DNA of 6,277 nt, taken from the NCBI GenBank assembly GCA_963604075.1, contig CAVCPW010000011.1, positions 1 through 6,277 on the forward strand, in the 5' to 3' direction. This DNA is from Anthropogastromicrobium sp963604075 (GTDB lineage Bacteria; Bacillota; Clostridia; Lachnospirales; Lachnospiraceae). The first letter of the stretch is position 1. The number at the start of each line of letters is the position of its first letter. Shown here piece by piece: positions 1 to 5,659 of this stretch. The notes beneath the pieces are model-generated. The model worked only from the letters and a program-made list of their open reading frames with translations. It ran no database searches and was not told the DNA's origin. A program made the translations under genes and the position numbers.

Positions 1-1
1 T

Positions 2-796
2 CCTTACGAGGAGTGCGAAATCGAAAAGTACCGCTTTGTTGCAACGCTGGACCTAAGAACCTCGGATATATGCCGAGAACTTGACGGAAAAGTATTCCTG
101 GTATCTGAGCAGAAGCCTGGAAAAAACTGCCCTCCTATGCATCCATACTGCCGGAGTACAACAGTCTGCGACATAGGAGACAAAGAACTGGCAAGCATGA
201 CCAGAAGAGCCAGGAACCCGGAAACGGGAAAAAATGAAATCATTCCGGCAAATATGACTTATAAACAGTGGTATGACGAGAAGGTCAAAGGACATCCTGA
301 GGCAGAGGCGAACGAAAAGAAGATCAAAAACAAGAACGCGGATAAAAAGCAATATCAACGCTACAAAACCATTCTTGGAGAAGATGCACCGGAAAGCCTT
401 GAAGATTTCCAGGAAATGAAGTATACTGAACCTGAGAAGTGGGAGAAGCTCAAAAAGAAACGATCTATATTTTCGGAGATAGCTGATAAAGAATGGACGT
501 ATGAATTCAAGGAGAAAGCTCGAAATTCATACAGGAAATTTGAGAAAGAAGGTTTTACACTATCTTCGCACGCGTTAAGCCGACTTCCACGCCTAAACAA
601 GAAAGGATTTCCGAATGTATCAGAAAAAGACGTTCTGAGCATCTTAAAGCAAAAAGCTCAGTATACAGAAGGGAAAGAAAAAGAAGTCTTTTTTGACGAA
701 GAAAAACAGCTTTCAATTGTAAAAAATAGAAATACCGGAGATATAGTCACAATCGTCAGAAGAAAGCATAGGAAGGAAGAATGGGAAGATGTTTAG
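2..796 (+). CDS. MuF-type minor head protein with C-terminal toxin-like domain (5' partial)
   Basis: The reading frame is open from base 2, so the start and N-terminus lie upstream; 264 residues are visible. Residues ~9-55 carry the MuF (Phage_Mu_F) signature: YRFVATLDLRT, a CxxLDG motif at 24-29 and PPMHPYCRSTT at 44-54. MuF proteins are minor capsid proteins near the portal and may be packaged and ejected with DNA. Residues ~80-150 are a charged linker (MTYKQWYDEK, then DKKQYQRYKTIL) of the kind seen in clostridial phage MuF proteins. From ~155 to 264 a separate domain follows: a basic helix, then an HAxxRL motif (His190, Arg194, Arg197), then strands ending TGDIVTIVRRK. This layout resembles DUF4258/BECR-fold (barnase-EndoU-ColicinE5-RelE) RNases; that match is by eye only. 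The MuF call is firm; the toxin activity is inferred. Terminase and portal genes would be expected upstream. Confidence 0.9.
   Translation, partial: PYEECEIEKYRFVATLDLRTSDICRELDGKVFLVSEQKPGKNCPPMHPYCRSTTVCDIGDKELASMTRRARNPETGKNEIIPANMTYKQWYDEKVKGHPEAEANEKKIKNKNADKKQYQRYKTILGEDAPESLEDFQEMKYTEPEKWEKLKKKRSIFSEIADKEWTYEFKEKARNSYRKFEKEGFTLSSHALSRLPRLNKKGFPNVSEKDVLSILKQKAQYTEGKEKEVFFDEEKQLSIVKNRNTGDIVTIVRRKHRKEEWEDV
545..793 (+). other. Putative BECR/DUF4258-like nuclease domain of the MuF protein
   Basis: This marks the C-terminal domain within the MuF gene. Visible features are the HxxxRxxR cluster (His codon at 569-571), a linker (FPNVSEKDVLSIL) that looks like a helix before a beta sheet, and strands around FFDEEKQLSIVKN and GDIVTIVRR. 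The pattern of His and Arg after a helix, then 'IVKNRNTGDIVTIVRR', is typical of small endoribonuclease toxin domains in polymorphic toxins. Bases 601-780 are ~34% GC by hand count, against ~50% for 1921-2100 in the capsid gene, which suggests a swapped-in tip. The exact family is uncertain. Confidence 0.5.
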
Positions 797-1055
797 CGAG
801 ATCATGAAGCGGATTGAAGACTTTTTGAATCACACACCGAAAGATATCTATGAGTTTTCGATTATCCTCGAAGATGCATTAGTAGATGACTATGATGAGA
901 TGCATAGAGAGCAGCCAAGAGCAACAGAAATACTGGCGAACGAAACACCTGATATTTGCGCGTCGGCTGAGCCGGGAATGAAACCGGCCGAGATCGAAGA
1001 GTTTAAACAGAGACTGGAGAAAGAATACCAGAAAGCAAAAGAAGCAATGATATGA
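789..1055 (+). CDS. Small acidic protein, candidate immunity protein for the MuF toxin domain
   Basis: The 88-residue product is not firmly recognised. It is strongly acidic, with about 22 Asp/Glu against 11 Lys/Arg, and is predicted mostly helical. It has a central EQPRATEILANETPDICA stretch, an EPG turn at 61-63 and a charged C-terminal helix rich in Glu and Lys. There is no signal peptide or membrane segment. The ATG at 789 overlaps the last 8 nt of the MuF gene, so translation is likely coupled. A purine-rich stretch (GGAAGGA, 771-777) lies about 11 nt upstream. Position directly after a MuF-toxin fusion, small size and opposite charge to the basic toxin tip fit an immunity protein. It could instead be a conserved phage structural or accessory protein unrelated to toxicity. 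Confidence 0.8.
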   Translation: MFSEIMKRIEDFLNHTPKDIYEFSIILEDALVDDYDEMHREQPRATEILANETPDICASAEPGMKPAEIEEFKQRLEKEYQKAKEAMI

Positions 1056-1082
1056 TGCCAGCAACCAGAAGGTTGCTGGCAT
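1055..1082 (+). terminator. Perfect 12-bp hairpin after the candidate immunity gene
   Basis: Arms 1055-1066 (ATGCCAGCAACC) and 1071-1082 (GGTTGCTGGCAT) pair perfectly around an AGAA loop. The last base of the TGA stop codon is in the stem. Only three T residues follow, so termination would be weak. It could act as a partial terminator, an RNA-processing site or a 3'-end stabiliser that separates low minor-head expression from high capsid expression. Confidence 0.6.
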
Positions 1083-1129
1083 TTGCTATAAGGAGTAGTT
1101 TGCGCTGAAACAACTGAATAATGTTAAGA

Positions 1130-1156
1130 AGCACGCAGCAATGCGTGTTATTTTTA
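1130..1156 (+). terminator. Terminator-like hairpin with U-rich tail
   Basis: Arms 1130-1137 (AGCACGCA) and 1142-1149 (TGCGTGTT) form an 8-bp stem with one G-U pair around a GCAA loop. GCAA is a GNRA-type tetraloop. ATTTTTA follows at 1150-1156. The form is that of a short intrinsic terminator, and partial readthrough must occur if the capsid genes share the upstream promoter. Confidence 0.5.
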
Positions 1157-1178
1157 TGCTCCGAAACGAGGGTAAACT

Positions 1179-1214
1179 AGCAATGGTCTGGGGCATAAGC
1201 AATGGACTGGGGCA
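1179..1214 (+). repeat. Two-copy tandem repeat, 19-bp period
   Basis: Copies at 1179-1195 (AGCAATGGTCTGGGGCA) and 1198-1214 (AGCAATGGACTGGGGCA) match at 16 of 17 positions, with TA between them plus the shared period. The repeat ends just before the scaffold Shine-Dalgarno site. It may be a protein- or RNA-binding site, or a chance duplication in the leader. Confidence 0.7.
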
Positions 1215-1227
1215 GAAAGGAAACAAA

Positions 1228-1821
1228 ATGAAGAATTGGCACACAATTAATCTTCAGCTGTTCGCAGACAACGGTGACGGAAATCCGGAAAACGGATCAA
1301 ACGGTGGCGGAACTGGCAGCGAAGAACCAAAAGGACTGAGCTTTGACGACTTCCTCAAAGAAAGCGGAAATCAGGCAGAATTTGACCGCAGAACACAGAA
1401 AGCGATTGAGACTGCGCTGACCAATGCGAAAGCAAAGTGGCAGGCAATGACAGATGATAAGCTGTCGGAGGCTGATAAGCTGGCGAAGATGACAAAGGAA
1501 GAAAAAGCACAGTACATGCAGCAGAAGAAAGAGAAAGAGCTGGCAGACCGCGAGGTGGCAATCACAAGGAAAGAACTGATGGCAGAGGCAAAGAACACTC
1601 TTGCCGGAAAGAGTCTGCCGCAGGAGTTGGCAGAGGTACTCAACTACACGGATGCAGACAGCTGCAATAAATCCATCTCTGCTGTAGAAAAAGCGTTCCA
1701 GAGTGCGGTACAAAAAGCCGTAGAGGAGCGCATCAGGGGGAAAGCCCCAATGAGAAAAGCACCACAGAACACAGAGGATGATCTGACGGCAAAAGTAAGG
1801 TCGCTGATCATAGGAAAATGA
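1228..1821 (+). CDS. Phage capsid scaffolding protein (DUF4355-like)
   Basis: The 197-residue product would guide procapsid assembly of the major capsid protein and then leave the shell. It starts MKNWHTINLQLFADNGDG, where the NLQLFA motif is typical of the N-termini of Firmicute phage scaffolds. A Gly/Asn-rich flexible stretch (residues 15-30) comes next, then a long charged coiled-coil region (~50-125) rich in Lys, Glu, Ala and Gln, then a basic C-terminal part (~165-197) that likely contacts the coat. The ATG at 1228 is chosen because AAAGGA at 1216-1221 sits 6 nt upstream. A longer in-frame start at 1141 has no ribosome site and would read through the leader hairpin. Its position directly before the capsid gene supports the call. 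Confidence 0.88.
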   Translation: MKNWHTINLQLFADNGDGNPENGSNGGGTGSEEPKGLSFDDFLKESGNQAEFDRRTQKAIETALTNAKAKWQAMTDDKLSEADKLAKMTKEEKAQYMQQKKEKELADREVAITRKELMAEAKNTLAGKSLPQELAEVLNYTDADSCNKSISAVEKAFQSAVQKAVEERIRGKAPMRKAPQNTEDDLTAKVRSLIIGK

Positions 1822-1833
1822 AAGGAGTAACAA

Positions 1834-2766
1834 ATGGCAATTAACACATTAGAAACAGCCGCATTATTTCAGAAAACGCTTGATGAAGCCGCAGTAAGAG
1901 ACGCAACCACAGGATGGATGGAGGCAAACGCAGGACAGGTTATTTACACCGGGGGAGCAGAGGTAAAGATCCCAAAGATGTCATTGCAGGGCATGGGCAA
2001 CTATGACCGTGACAACGGATATACCATGGGCAGCATCTCCATGGAGTATGAGACAAGACAGATGACACAGGACAGAGGCAGAAAGTTCCAGTTAGATGCA
2101 ATGAGCGTTGACGAAACAAACTTTGTAGTGACAGCAGCTGCTGCCATGGCACAGTTCCAACGCGAATTTGTAGTCCCGGAAATTGATGCATACCGTATTT
2201 CAAAGATGGCAACAGATGCAATCAGCGCAGCCAAGGCAGGCATGATTGATTATGGTTATACTCCAGGAGCGACCGGAACCTCTGCTCTCAGAAAGCTCAA
2301 GGAAGCAATCGCGGCAGTAAGAGAGAATCACAACGGTGCACTGGTATGCCAGGCAACCTCAGAGTTCATCCTTGAACTTGAGTTGGAGCTTCCGGGAAAG
2401 ACCACAACCGTTATCTTTAACCAGGGCGGAGTTGATCTGCGTGTAAATTCGATTGATGGGGTTCCGATTATTCCAACACCGTCTAATCGTATGTATACCG
2501 CAATCACACTGAATGATGATAAGACAACTGGACAGGAGGCAGGCGGTTATACAAAGGGCGCAACTGCAAAGAATATCAATTTCTTTGTATGCCCAACTAC
2601 TACACCGATTGCAATCTCAAAGCAGGATGTAATGAGAATCTTTGACCCGAACACAAACCAGAATGCGAACGCATGGGCAATGGATTACAGACGTTTCCAT
2701 GATCTGTGGGTAAAGGACAATGCCTATAATTCCATTGCGTTGAGCATCAAAGAAGCAGAGGACTGA
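1834..2766 (+). CDS. Major capsid protein (HK97 fold)
   Basis: The 310-residue product forms the icosahedral shell. Recognisable parts are an N-terminal arm (residues 1-30), VKIPKMSLQGMGNYDRDNGY (45-63) and EYETRQMTQDRGRKFQLDAM (71-90), which together match the N-arm/E-loop layout of Firmicute phage coat proteins. VDETNF (92-97) and VVPEIDAYR (113-121) begin the spine helix region. The P-domain/A-domain part includes INSIDGVPIIPTP-like sequence near 205-216. The C-terminal end (WAMDYRRFHDLWVKDN, 281-296) is typical of this family. The length is standard. AAAGGAG at 1821-1827 overlaps the scaffold stop codon and lies 6 nt before ATG, which suggests high, coupled expression. No prohead protease gene is seen between MuF and the capsid, so assembly appears scaffold-driven. 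Confidence 0.95.
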   Translation: MAINTLETAALFQKTLDEAAVRDATTGWMEANAGQVIYTGGAEVKIPKMSLQGMGNYDRDNGYTMGSISMEYETRQMTQDRGRKFQLDAMSVDETNFVVTAAAAMAQFQREFVVPEIDAYRISKMATDAISAAKAGMIDYGYTPGATGTSALRKLKEAIAAVRENHNGALVCQATSEFILELELELPGKTTTVIFNQGGVDLRVNSIDGVPIIPTPSNRMYTAITLNDDKTTGQEAGGYTKGATAKNINFFVCPTTTPIAISKQDVMRIFDPNTNQNANAWAMDYRRFHDLWVKDNAYNSIALSIKEAED

Positions 2767-2780
2767 TTTGAAAGGACAAT

Positions 2781-3101
2781 ATGACTGACATTGAAAAGTT
2801 GCAGAAGTTGACGAAGGAACAGGATACAGATCTGCTTGAATTGCTTCTGGAAGATGCAAGGGGGTACGTGCTGACATATACAAACCGCACAGTACTTCCA
2901 AATGCTCTGAAAAAGACAGTACGGGATTTGGCAGTGATTGCCTTAAATCGTATGGGAACAGAAGGTGAGACGGCACGAAGCGAGGGCGGAGAGTCTTACA
3001 CATTCGCAGATGCTCCGAAGCAGATCTTTGATGTGCTTAACAGCTATCGGCTAGCACGTGTGGGAGGAAAGTATCATGAGGAGACGCAGGAACAGGCTTG
3101 A
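2781..3101 (+). CDS. Head-tail connector protein (gp6-like)
   Basis: The 106-residue product resembles the phage gp6-like/DNA-packaging connector family (Phage_connect_1). These proteins form a ring under the portal that keeps DNA in the head and receives the closure protein. It is almost all helical: helices at ~1-35 and ~40-58, a GETARSEGGESYTF turn at ~62-75 and a final helix ending in a Lys/Glu-rich tail. The Ser-Glu-Gly-Gly-Glu-Ser segment before Phe is common in this family. The start at 2781 follows AAAGGA at 2771-2776. Its 3' end overlaps the next gene by 26 nt. Confidence 0.82.
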   Translation: MTDIEKLQKLTKEQDTDLLELLLEDARGYVLTYTNRTVLPNALKKTVRDLAVIALNRMGTEGETARSEGGESYTFADAPKQIFDVLNSYRLARVGGKYHEETQEQA

Positions 3102-3432
3102 AACGTGCCGCATTCATCCCAGAGTGACAGTTAAGGACAACGAAGGCACTATGATGGAACAATATCAGGATGCCTACGAAGTCGAGGCGGAGACATGGCC
3201 TGCAAGCGGCAAGATTCAGGCACAGATATACGGTGAACGTCTGTCTTATGTCAGAAACTGTCGTATATCTGGACAGTATACAATTAGGTCTGAGAACGGA
3301 CGGCTGATATATATACTGGATGGTAGAACGCTGAAAGAAAAGGACAAGCTGACCACATCACAGGGTGAGGAATACAGTATCATTGCAATCAGACCATACC
3401 GAGAATTGTATTTGGAAATGGGGAAGTTATGA
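3076..3432 (+). CDS. Head closure / head-tail adaptor protein
   Basis: The 118-residue product fits the head-tail joining family (Phage_H_T_join, HK97 gp9/SPP1 gp16-type), which stacks under the connector ring to close the neck. The N-terminus is very basic (MRRRRNR). A beta-rich core follows, with WPASGKIQAQIYGERL at ~41-56, a run of alternating strands to ~80, and EEYSIIAIRPYRELYLEM at ~98-115. The ATG at 3076 is chosen over the in-frame GTG at 3058 because GGGAGG at 3062-3067 lies 8 nt before it; the GTG would precede this site. It overlaps the connector gene by 26 nt and the next gene by 4 nt. Confidence 0.82.
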   Translation: MRRRRNRLETCRIHPRVTVKDNEGTMMEQYQDAYEVEAETWPASGKIQAQIYGERLSYVRNCRISGQYTIRSENGRLIYILDGRTLKEKDKLTTSQGEEYSIIAIRPYRELYLEMGKL

Positions 3433-3941
3433 TAAACGGACTGGATGAACTCGAAGGAAAGCTTGAGCTGTTGGCAAGACAGTCGGGCACTATCGGGAAA
3501 CAGGCGGTCGGAAAAGCCATTAAAAAAGTTCAGGAGCGAGCAAAGTATCTGTGCCCGGTCAACGAGGGCGAACTGCGAAACAGCATCCGCACAAGTGTAA
3601 CACAGGCAGAGGGACAGATAGAAGCGGTGTGCTATACAAACAAGTCGTATGCTGCCTATGTGGAATTTGGCACAGGCCCCGTAGGACAGCAAAATCATTC
3701 CGGCATATCTCCGGAGGTGTCTCCTGCATATAAACAGCGTGGATGGGCATTCCCAGCCAATGCAATAACCTCTGGATCGTACAAGTTCGCAAAGACAACT
3801 TACAATGGGCAGGAATATTTCCTGACATCTGGACAAGCCGCGCAGCCTTTTATGTATCCAGCGTTAAGGGATGGAACAGAGGATGCTGTAGGAGGAATTG
3901 AAAGAAGTATGACGCAAACGATAGGAGAAATAACAGAATGA
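3429..3941 (+). CDS. HK97 gp10-like head-tail/tail completion protein
   Basis: The 170-residue product matches the HK97-gp10_like family, found between head-closure and tail-terminator genes in siphophages. Visible marks are a helical N-terminus (residues 1-40), CPVNEGELRNSI at 42-53, YAAYVEFGTGP at 74-84 and a C-terminal AQPFMYPALRDG at ~138-149. These motifs are the family's main signature. It is a little longer than many members, with a loop of ~86-135 (Gly/Ser/Tyr-rich). The start overlaps the previous stop as ATGA (3429-3432), so translation is coupled; GGGGAAG just upstream is a modest ribosome site. Confidence 0.9.
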   Translation: MINGLDELEGKLELLARQSGTIGKQAVGKAIKKVQERAKYLCPVNEGELRNSIRTSVTQAEGQIEAVCYTNKSYAAYVEFGTGPVGQQNHSGISPEVSPAYKQRGWAFPANAITSGSYKFAKTTYNGQEYFLTSGQAAQPFMYPALRDGTEDAVGGIERSMTQTIGEITE

Positions 3942-4300
3942 TTAACGTAAAAGACCAGATTTACAGTGCACTAAATGGAGTATGCGAGAATACGGCAGAT
4001 GCATATCCGCCACAGCTTGCGGATACCCCTTTTGTCTTCTACGCAGAGGAACAGAACAAGGTCTATGAGTGGACGGATGGTAAAGAGCAGAAAGCCCGCC
4101 TGCGTTACCGCATCGAAATATGGTCAAAAACAAGTACCTCACAGTTAGCGCTTGAAATTGATGCGGCTATTTCACAGCTGGGACTTGTGAGGACAGACTG
4201 CGAAGATGTTCCAAACAGTGAATACAGATGTAAGCTGATGCGCTATGAAGGAATCATAGATGTTAATGATGAGCATGTATATTGGAATTTTACAGAGTAA
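3938..4300 (+). CDS. Tail terminator/completion protein (gp17/DUF3168-like)
   Basis: The 120-residue product resembles siphophage tail terminator proteins, which cap the tail tube and form the surface that docks to the head. It has an N-terminal helix (VKDQIYSALNGV), a strand around FVFYAEE, YRIEIWSKTS at ~57-66, a helix LALEIDAAISQLGL at ~70-83 and a C-terminal strand pair ending VYWNF. Alternating helix and sheet of this size is the usual alpha/beta fold of the family. It starts in an ATGA overlap (3938-3941) with AGGAG at 3923-3927. The assignment leans on gene order as well as sequence. Confidence 0.8.
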   Translation: MINVKDQIYSALNGVCENTADAYPPQLADTPFVFYAEEQNKVYEWTDGKEQKARLRYRIEIWSKTSTSQLALEIDAAISQLGLVRTDCEDVPNSEYRCKLMRYEGIIDVNDEHVYWNFTE

Positions 4301-4312
4301 GGAGGAAACAAT

Positions 4313-4723
4313 ATGTTAGCAAATGGTGCAAAACTGAGCTATAAGAAGGAATCGGAGGCAAGTTATACAGAACTTGCTGGATTAAAAGAGATCCCGGAAA
4401 TGGGCATTGATGCAGAGAAGGTGGAAAACACTGGTCTTAATGATTCAATCAAACAGTATGAAATGGGAATCGGTGACGTAGGTGATATTCAGTATACCTT
4501 CAAGTATGATAATAAGTCTGAAAAGTCTGTATACAGAGTTATCAGAGGACTGTCAGATACTGGAGACACCTACAAGTGGAAAGAAACACTTGCTGATGGA
4601 ACGACAACGGAGTTTGAAGGGCCGTGCTCTGTTAAGAGAACAGGTGGCGGTGTAAATGGAGTAATGGAGTGTACACTTACGATTTACCTTCAGAGCGAAT
4701 TGACCATTACCGACCCAACCTGA
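4313..4723 (+). CDS. Major tail tube protein
   Basis: The 136-residue product is taken as the tube subunit that polymerises around the tape measure. It is beta-rich with an N-terminal MLANGAKLSYK, a loop LKEIPEMGIDAEKVENTG (24-41) that matches the tube-protein loop seen in Firmicute siphophages, then TFKYDNKS (62-69), and a C-terminal strand VMECTLTIYLQSELT (117-131). There is no Ig-like extension. AAGGAGG at 4299-4305, 7 nt from ATG, is one of the best ribosome sites here and fits high demand. The gene ends in two adjacent stops (TGA TAA). It sits just before the tail chaperones, as expected. Confidence 0.88.
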   Translation: MLANGAKLSYKKESEASYTELAGLKEIPEMGIDAEKVENTGLNDSIKQYEMGIGDVGDIQYTFKYDNKSEKSVYRVIRGLSDTGDTYKWKETLADGTTTEFEGPCSVKRTGGGVNGVMECTLTIYLQSELTITDPT

Positions 4724-4829
4724 TAAGAAGATGCATCAGAAGATGAGCCACGCAAAGTCGCCTTTTTAGGCGGCTTTGTTCGTTATGACGAATAATATCC
4801 AAAATTGATAAGACGAAAGGAAACGCGAC
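4724..4829 (+). promoter_or_regulatory. Intergenic region between tail tube and tail chaperone genes
   Basis: This 106-nt gap holds a clear terminator hairpin (4752-4779), a small hairpin TTCGT-TATG-ACGAA (4780-4793) and the AAAGGA ribosome site (4816-4821) for the chaperone gene. No good -35/-10 pair was found. Such gaps after the tube gene commonly lower expression of the chaperone and tape measure genes relative to the tube. Confidence 0.5.
4752..4779 (+). terminator. Intrinsic terminator after the tail tube gene
   Basis: Arms 4754-4762 (AAAGTCGCC) and 4769-4777 (GGCGGCTTT) form a 9-bp stem with one G-U pair around a TTTTTA loop. The stem can extend by C4753-G4778 and G4752-U4779. The downstream tail (TTTGTTCGTT) is moderately U-rich, so partial termination is plausible. 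Confidence 0.7.
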
Positions 4830-5234
4830 ATGAGCGAGACAAACAGAGACGAAGGCAAGCGTGTTGCCGTATGGACAGTAAACAAAGAAGAACACAAAAT
4901 GAAGCTTGGCACACTGGCAATTACCAGACTAGAGGAGCGTATGGGATGCAATCTGCTTACAGTGTTAAATGGGGACGGCAAATCACAGGGAATGCCGCGC
5001 CTTGGAACTATGCTCCAGATCGTATGCGAAGGCTTAAAGGCATACGATAAAGACATGACACTTGAGAAGACATACAACTTGTTTGACGAATATGTTGAAG
5101 AAGGCCATTGCCAGACTGAATTTGCATATGGTCCATTCATTGACCTGTATACGGTATCCGGTTTTTTTCCAGAAAAGAACAAACCGGAAGTAAAGAGAAT
5201 GCAGAAGCGACTGGGTGTACAGACGAGCCTATAA
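4830..5234 (+). CDS. Tail assembly chaperone G
   Basis: The 134-residue product is the short, unshifted form of the G/GT tail chaperone pair, which binds tape measure and recruits tube subunits; neither form stays in the virion. The length is near lambda gpG (140 residues). A helical core runs from ~28 to 95 (KLGTLAITRLEERMGCNLL, LGTMLQIVCEGLKAYD, YNLFDEYVEEG), followed by FIDLYTVSGFFPEKN. The T7 slippery site covers Phe112-Phe113. A basic tail of ~20 residues ends at TAA. AAAGGA at 4816-4821 lies 8 nt before ATG. Sequence similarity to known chaperones is modest; the frameshift arrangement and gene order make the call. Confidence 0.85.
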   Translation: MSETNRDEGKRVAVWTVNKEEHKMKLGTLAITRLEERMGCNLLTVLNGDGKSQGMPRLGTMLQIVCEGLKAYDKDMTLEKTYNLFDEYVEEGHCQTEFAYGPFIDLYTVSGFFPEKNKPEVKRMQKRLGVQTSL

Positions 5235-5659
5235 CGGCATCAGAGCTTGTATATCAGTTGTACGCACGTGCACTTGATGCGGAAATACTTCCGGGCTTGT
5301 TTTGGAGTCTCAGCATAGCAGAAGTATGTGATATGCTTGAAAGCCGTGCTAGAGTGCGGCAGAGACAGCAGAAAGAACGTCTGAATGTTGCCAACTACAT
5401 AGTGGATGAACTGGGAACTAGAATCTCGATCATGTTAGGAAACAAAGAGGCAAAGATTAACCATGTATGGGATTATTTTCCTTCGTTGTATCAGGAAGAA
5501 AAGGAATTGGTAGATCAGATGCATAGAGAAGCGGAGCTTGAGCATGTGAGGGAATCAAGACACAATTTTGCAGCGGTACACAACAGATATTGGAAGGAGG
5601 TGAGAGACGATGGCGAACGCAACAACATTACAGACATTGCAAGTAGTGATAAAGGCTGA
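4830..5659 (+). CDS. Tail assembly chaperone GT (-1 frameshift product)
   Basis: The product joins residues 1-113 of G to 163 residues in the -1 frame. Ribosomes slip at 5162-5168, and the new frame reads from TCC at 5168 to TGA at 5657-5659, giving 276 residues in total (lambda gpGT is 279). The -1 frame is open from just after a TGA at 5141-5143, so the only overlap is 5144-5234, and the T7 run is the only good slippery site in it. The T part includes EPITASELVYQLYARALDAE and LFWSLSIAEVCDMLESRARVRQ, then a charged helix, as in T domains that contact the tube protein. The T frame has no ribosome site or ATG of its own near its start, so independent translation is unlikely. The tail overlaps the tape measure gene by 50 nt. 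Confidence 0.85.
5157..5188 (+). other. Hairpin that contains the slippery site in its 5' arm
   Basis: TCCGGTTT (5157-5164) pairs perfectly with AAACCGGA (5181-5188). An inner TTTT (5165-5168) can pair with AAAA (5173-5176) around CCAG, leaving a 4-nt bulge (5177-5180). The slippery run therefore lies inside the stem. A usual stimulatory structure would start 5-9 nt downstream instead. Confidence 0.6.
5162..5168 (+). promoter_or_regulatory. Programmed -1 frameshift slippery heptamer T TTT TTT
   Basis: In the G frame the codons are GGT TTT TTT CCA. Both tRNAs can re-pair perfectly after slipping back one base, which gives the X XXY YYZ form. A run of seven T could also allow transcriptional slippage: one added U gives the same frame change. 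Confidence 0.85.

Larger units (their letters stand above)
1083..1227 (+). promoter_or_regulatory. Structured leader upstream of the scaffold gene
   Basis: This 145-nt gap lies inside an otherwise packed operon. It holds, in order, an AAGGAG stretch at 1089-1094 with no credible start after it, a terminator-like hairpin (1130-1156), a long-range stem between 1153-1162 and 1190-1199, a near-identical tandem repeat (1179-1214) and the scaffold Shine-Dalgarno site AAAGGA at 1216-1221. No convincing -35/-10 pair was found. A role in setting capsid-gene expression is inferred. Confidence 0.45.

Noticed and set aside
1083..1160. Promoter for the capsid genes
   Set aside because: TATGCT at 1155-1160 looks like a -10, but no -35 is found at a suitable distance; other combinations match no better than 3 of 6 bases.
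1121..1180. 19-codon ORF in the leader (possible leader peptide)
   Set aside because: It crosses the hairpin, but no ribosome site is near its ATG; the AAGGAG at 1089-1094 is too far upstream.
1141..1227. N-terminal extension of the scaffold from ATG 1141
   Set aside because: It lacks a ribosome site, begins inside the terminator-like hairpin and gives an atypical N-terminus; ATG 1228 has AAAGGA 6 nt upstream and starts with the usual NLQLFA-type sequence.
1297..1833. 178-codon reverse-strand ORF
   Set aside because: It is antisense to the scaffold gene, rich in Cys, Leu and Phe from reverse-reading Lys/Glu codons, and lies in an all-plus operon.
3058..3075. GTG start at 3058 for the head closure gene
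   Set aside because: GGGAGG lies after this codon and at the right distance from ATG 3076.
3246..3836. 196-codon reverse-strand ORF
   Set aside because: It is antisense to the head closure and gp10-like genes, both of which have clear family motifs, and its product shows no recognisable domain.
5258..5659. Separate gene starting at TTG 5258
   Set aside because: No ribosome site is present and the frame is open further upstream to 5144, joining to G by a -1 shift.
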